A stretch of 64,000 bases of DNA, from positions 1 to 64,000 of the forward strand of contig JARRQJ010000007.1 of the NCBI GenBank assembly GCA_037381915.1, in the 5' to 3' direction. A program made the translations under genes and the position numbers. This document shows, in pieces, positions 61,872-64,000 of the stretch; the stretch's first letter is position 1; each line of letters begins with the position of its first letter. Below the pieces are notes generated by a model. That model made no database searches and was not told the origin of the DNA. It worked only from the letters and a program-made list of their open reading frames with translations. The stretch is from JARRQJ01 sp037381915 (GTDB taxonomy: Bacteria > Pseudomonadota > Gammaproteobacteria > DRLM01).

Positions 61872-63038
61872 ATGACAGAATCCGCAGTTTCCCCCCACGC
61901 CGCCAAACGCAAATCATTATTGTTAATCTTGGTGTTGCTGTTTTTGCTGGTTGGTGGCGGTGTCGGCTGGCACTGGCTGGCTGTGGGTCAATATCGGGAA
62001 ACCACCGACAATGCCTACGTGGGCGGCAATGTCGTACCTATCATGCCGCGCAGCGCGGGCACGGTCGTGGCGATCTACGCCGATGCGATGGATCCGGTGC
62101 AACAGCGGCAGACCCTGGTGGCATTGGATGACGCCACGGCCCGTGTGGACCTGGACCAGGCAAAGGCGGCACTGGCGGAAGCGGTACGCCGGGCGGCGCA
62201 ATTGATGGCGCAGTCTAAACAGCAACGCGCGGTCATTACCCAGCGGAAAAGACAATTGGCGCTGGCCAGGGATACGGAGCGGCGCCGCGTGGCCCTGGCC
62301 ACCAAGCATCTTGCGCCGCAGGAAGAGGCACAGCATGCCAAGATTTCCACCGAAATCGCGGCGGCCAACCTCGAGGTGGCGCGCCGCGAACTCACCACTA
62401 CCGAGGTCTTGATCCAGAACACACCCATCGAACGGCAACCGATGGTGGTGCGCGCCGAGGCCCGGTTACGCGACGCCTATCTGGAGTGGACGCACATGCG
62501 CATCCCCGCGCCGGTGAGCGGCTATGTCGCCAAGTGCCCGGTACAACTGGGGCAGCGGGTCGAACCGGGCGATGACTTGATGGCGCTGGTGCCCATCGAT
62601 CAACTTTGGGTGGACGCCAATTTCAAGGAGGACCAGCTGGCCAATCTCCGTTTGGGTCAGCCGGTGAAATTGACCGCCGATCTCTACGGGGGCGATGTGG
62701 TGTTTCACGGCAAAGTTCAAGGCATCGCCATGGGGACCGGCGCCGCCTTTGCCCTATTGCCCGCACAGAATGCCAGCGGCAACTGGATCAAGATCGTGCA
62801 ACGGGTGCCGGTGCGAATCGCATTGGATCGCAAGGAACTGCGTGCGCACCCGTTGCGTCTGGGCCTGTCCATGCGCGTCCAGGTGGATACCCACGATCGC
62901 AGCGGCGCGGTGCTGGTCTCCACCCCGCCGGCGCCGTCGAAGACGCCGGTCTATGACACAACCGATCAGGCCGTCGATAAGATGATCGAGACCATCGTGT
63001 CCACCAATTCCGATGTGCGCAAAGTCACCGCGCAATGA
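61872..63038 (+). CDS. emrA: EmrA-type membrane fusion protein of a multidrug efflux pump
   Basis: Periplasmic adaptor linking an EmrB-type transporter to an outer-membrane channel. The 388 residues have an N-terminal membrane helix (about 17-40), a split lipoyl domain (VVPIMPRSAGTVVAIYADAM, then IPAPVSGYVAKCPVQLGQRV), a long coiled-coil hairpin between them and the beta-barrel segment VDANFKEDQLANLRLGQPV. The ATG at 61872 is preferred; upstream sequence to 61827 is not family-like. It overlaps emrB by 4 bp. Confidence 0.92.
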   Translation: MTESAVSPHAAKRKSLLLILVLLFLLVGGGVGWHWLAVGQYRETTDNAYVGGNVVPIMPRSAGTVVAIYADAMDPVQQRQTLVALDDATARVDLDQAKAALAEAVRRAAQLMAQSKQQRAVITQRKRQLALARDTERRRVALATKHLAPQEEAQHAKISTEIAAANLEVARRELTTTEVLIQNTPIERQPMVVRAEARLRDAYLEWTHMRIPAPVSGYVAKCPVQLGQRVEPGDDLMALVPIDQLWVDANFKEDQLANLRLGQPVKLTADLYGGDVVFHGKVQGIAMGTGAAFALLPAQNASGNWIKIVQRVPVRIALDRKELRAHPLRLGLSMRVQVDTHDRSGAVLVSTPPAPSKTPVYDTTDQAVDKMIETIVSTNSDVRKVTAQ

Positions 63039-64000
63039 GCGTGAAACACCATGAACCCTTGACGGGGGCGACCCTGGCCTTGGTCACGGCGTCATTGTCC
63101 CTGGCCATGTTCATGCAGGTACTCGACACCACCATCGCCAATGTTTCCATTCCCACCATCGCCGGCGACCTGGCGGTGAGCCCCAGCCAGGGCACCTGGA
63201 TCATCACCTCGTTCGCGGTAAGCAACGCCATCGCCTTGCCCCTGGCGGGATGGCTGGCGCGCCGCTTCGGCGAAGTGCGCCTGTTCGTCATGGCGACCAT
63301 GGTCTTTACCCTGGCCTCGTGGATGTGCGGCCTGTCACCCAACTTTCAGACCTTGCTCGCGGCACGGGTGCTGCAAGGCGCGGCCGCCGGGCCCATGGTG
63401 CCGCTGTCGCAAAGCCTGTTGTTGAACAATTATCCCGAACACAAACGCGGCATGGCGCTGGCGCTGTGGGCGATGACCACCACGGTGGCGCCTATCATGG
63501 GACCGCTGCTGGGCGGCTGGATTACCCAGAACATCAGCTGGCCGTGGATCTTCTACATCAACGTGCCGGTGGGGGTGCTGTGCAGTTATGTGACCTGGCA
63601 ACTGCTTAAACGACGGGAGACCGCCACCATGCGCCTGCCCATCGATACCGTGGGGCTCGTCCTGTTGGTGATCGGCGTCGGCGCGCTGCAGATCATGCTG
63701 GACAAGGGCAACGAGCTGGATTGGTTCGGTTCGGATTACATCACGGCCTTGGGGATCATTTCCTTGTTCGCCCTGAGCGTGTTGGTGATCTGGGAGCTGA
63801 CCGCCCGGCATCCGGTCATCGATCTCAGCCTGTTTATGCAACGGAATTTTACCGTCTGCACCTTGTCCATCAGCCTGGGTTATCTGCTGTTTTTCGCCGG
63901 GGTGGTGGTGTATCCGCTGTGGTTGCAGACCCAGATGGGCTACACCGCCACCTGGGCCGGGCTGGCCTCCGTGCCCCTGGGGATCATGGCGGTGATCCTG
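63035..64000 (+). CDS. emrB: EmrB-type MFS drug efflux transporter, 3' end cut by window edge
   Basis: A 14-helix (DHA2) proton-driven efflux transporter; the first 322 residues are present. Helix 1 carries the family motif FMQVLDTTIANVSIPTI, followed by GTWIITSFAVSNAIALPL, LAGWLARRFGEVR between helices 2 and 3, and the helix-5 antiporter motif MGPLLGGWI. It is coupled to emrA by an ATGA overlap. No outer-membrane channel gene is visible in the window. Confidence 0.93.
   Translation, partial: MSVKHHEPLTGATLALVTASLSLAMFMQVLDTTIANVSIPTIAGDLAVSPSQGTWIITSFAVSNAIALPLAGWLARRFGEVRLFVMATMVFTLASWMCGLSPNFQTLLAARVLQGAAAGPMVPLSQSLLLNNYPEHKRGMALALWAMTTTVAPIMGPLLGGWITQNISWPWIFYINVPVGVLCSYVTWQLLKRRETATMRLPIDTVGLVLLVIGVGALQIMLDKGNELDWFGSDYITALGIISLFALSVLVIWELTARHPVIDLSLFMQRNFTVCTLSISLGYLLFFAGVVVYPLWLQTQMGYTATWAGLASVPLGIMAVIL

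Noticed and set aside
1..64000. Mobile element, prophage, CRISPR, tRNA or toxin-antitoxin genes
   Set aside because: None seen in either strand; gene content is housekeeping throughout, and the only transposase-like sequence is the tail of the desaturase.

Overview
The window is a 64 kb stretch of GC-rich, densely packed chromosome from a gammaproteobacterium. It reads as core genome, with no tRNA, prophage, CRISPR array or intact insertion sequence that I can see. The lineage call rests on LpoA (gammaproteobacteria-specific), SspA/SspB, DjlA, the order lpoA/rsmI/rnpB/mraZ, the series coaBC-dut-algC-argB with pyrE nearby, and pilT/yggS/proC/yggT/yggU. The gene order recalls Pseudomonas, but murB and ddl lie inside the dcw cluster, as in Chromatiales-like groups. 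I cannot name the genus.

Layout. 1-4.1 kb: the 5' part of an unrecognised membrane protein, a short-type alpha-glucan phosphorylase and an HDOD protein. 4.4-7.8 kb: copper ATPase CopA, overlapping a membrane-anchored cupredoxin, then DjlA. 8.0-9.3 kb: sspA and sspB. 9.3-13.6 kb, minus strand: a GlcD-type FAD oxidase, then dolP, yraN and lpoA, with the usual diaA absent. 13.7-15.0 kb: rsmI and the RNase P RNA. 15.2-33.9 kb: the dcw division and wall cluster (mraZ, rsmH, ftsL, ftsI, murE, murF, mraY, murD, ftsW, murG, murC, murB, ddl, ftsQ, ftsA, ftsZ) and lpxC. Most junctions overlap by 1-8 bp, implying tight translational coupling. 34.0-39.5 kb: dciA, an M23 peptidase, secA and argJ. 39.6-43.8 kb: an acyl desaturase, a strong bidirectional terminator, rpmG/rpmB, radC, and divergent coaBC-dut. 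43.9-50.4 kb: a membrane-anchored AlgC, argB, a DUF4124 protein, a TauE-type permease, pyrE and exonuclease III. 50.4-55.2 kb, minus strand: a dynamin-like GTPase and yggU-yggT-proC-yggS. 55.3-58.8 kb: pilT, then a BtuCD-type importer with a HAD phosphatase. 59.0-64.0 kb: rppH-ptsP and an EmrA/EmrB-type efflux pair that runs off the edge.

The most notable anomaly is mraZ. Its promoter and a three-copy TGGGN-type operator look intact, but the coding sequence has lost roughly 100 bp and the proper C-terminus continues in another frame. The autorepressor of the dcw cluster therefore appears broken here, unless this is a sequence error. Other points of interest are the desaturase tail that resembles the end of an ISL3-type transposase, a catalytically complete exonuclease III in the Pseudomonas crc position, and the extracytoplasmic domain fused to AlgC. 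I did not find a clearly new multi-gene system; most of the window is standard housekeeping DNA.
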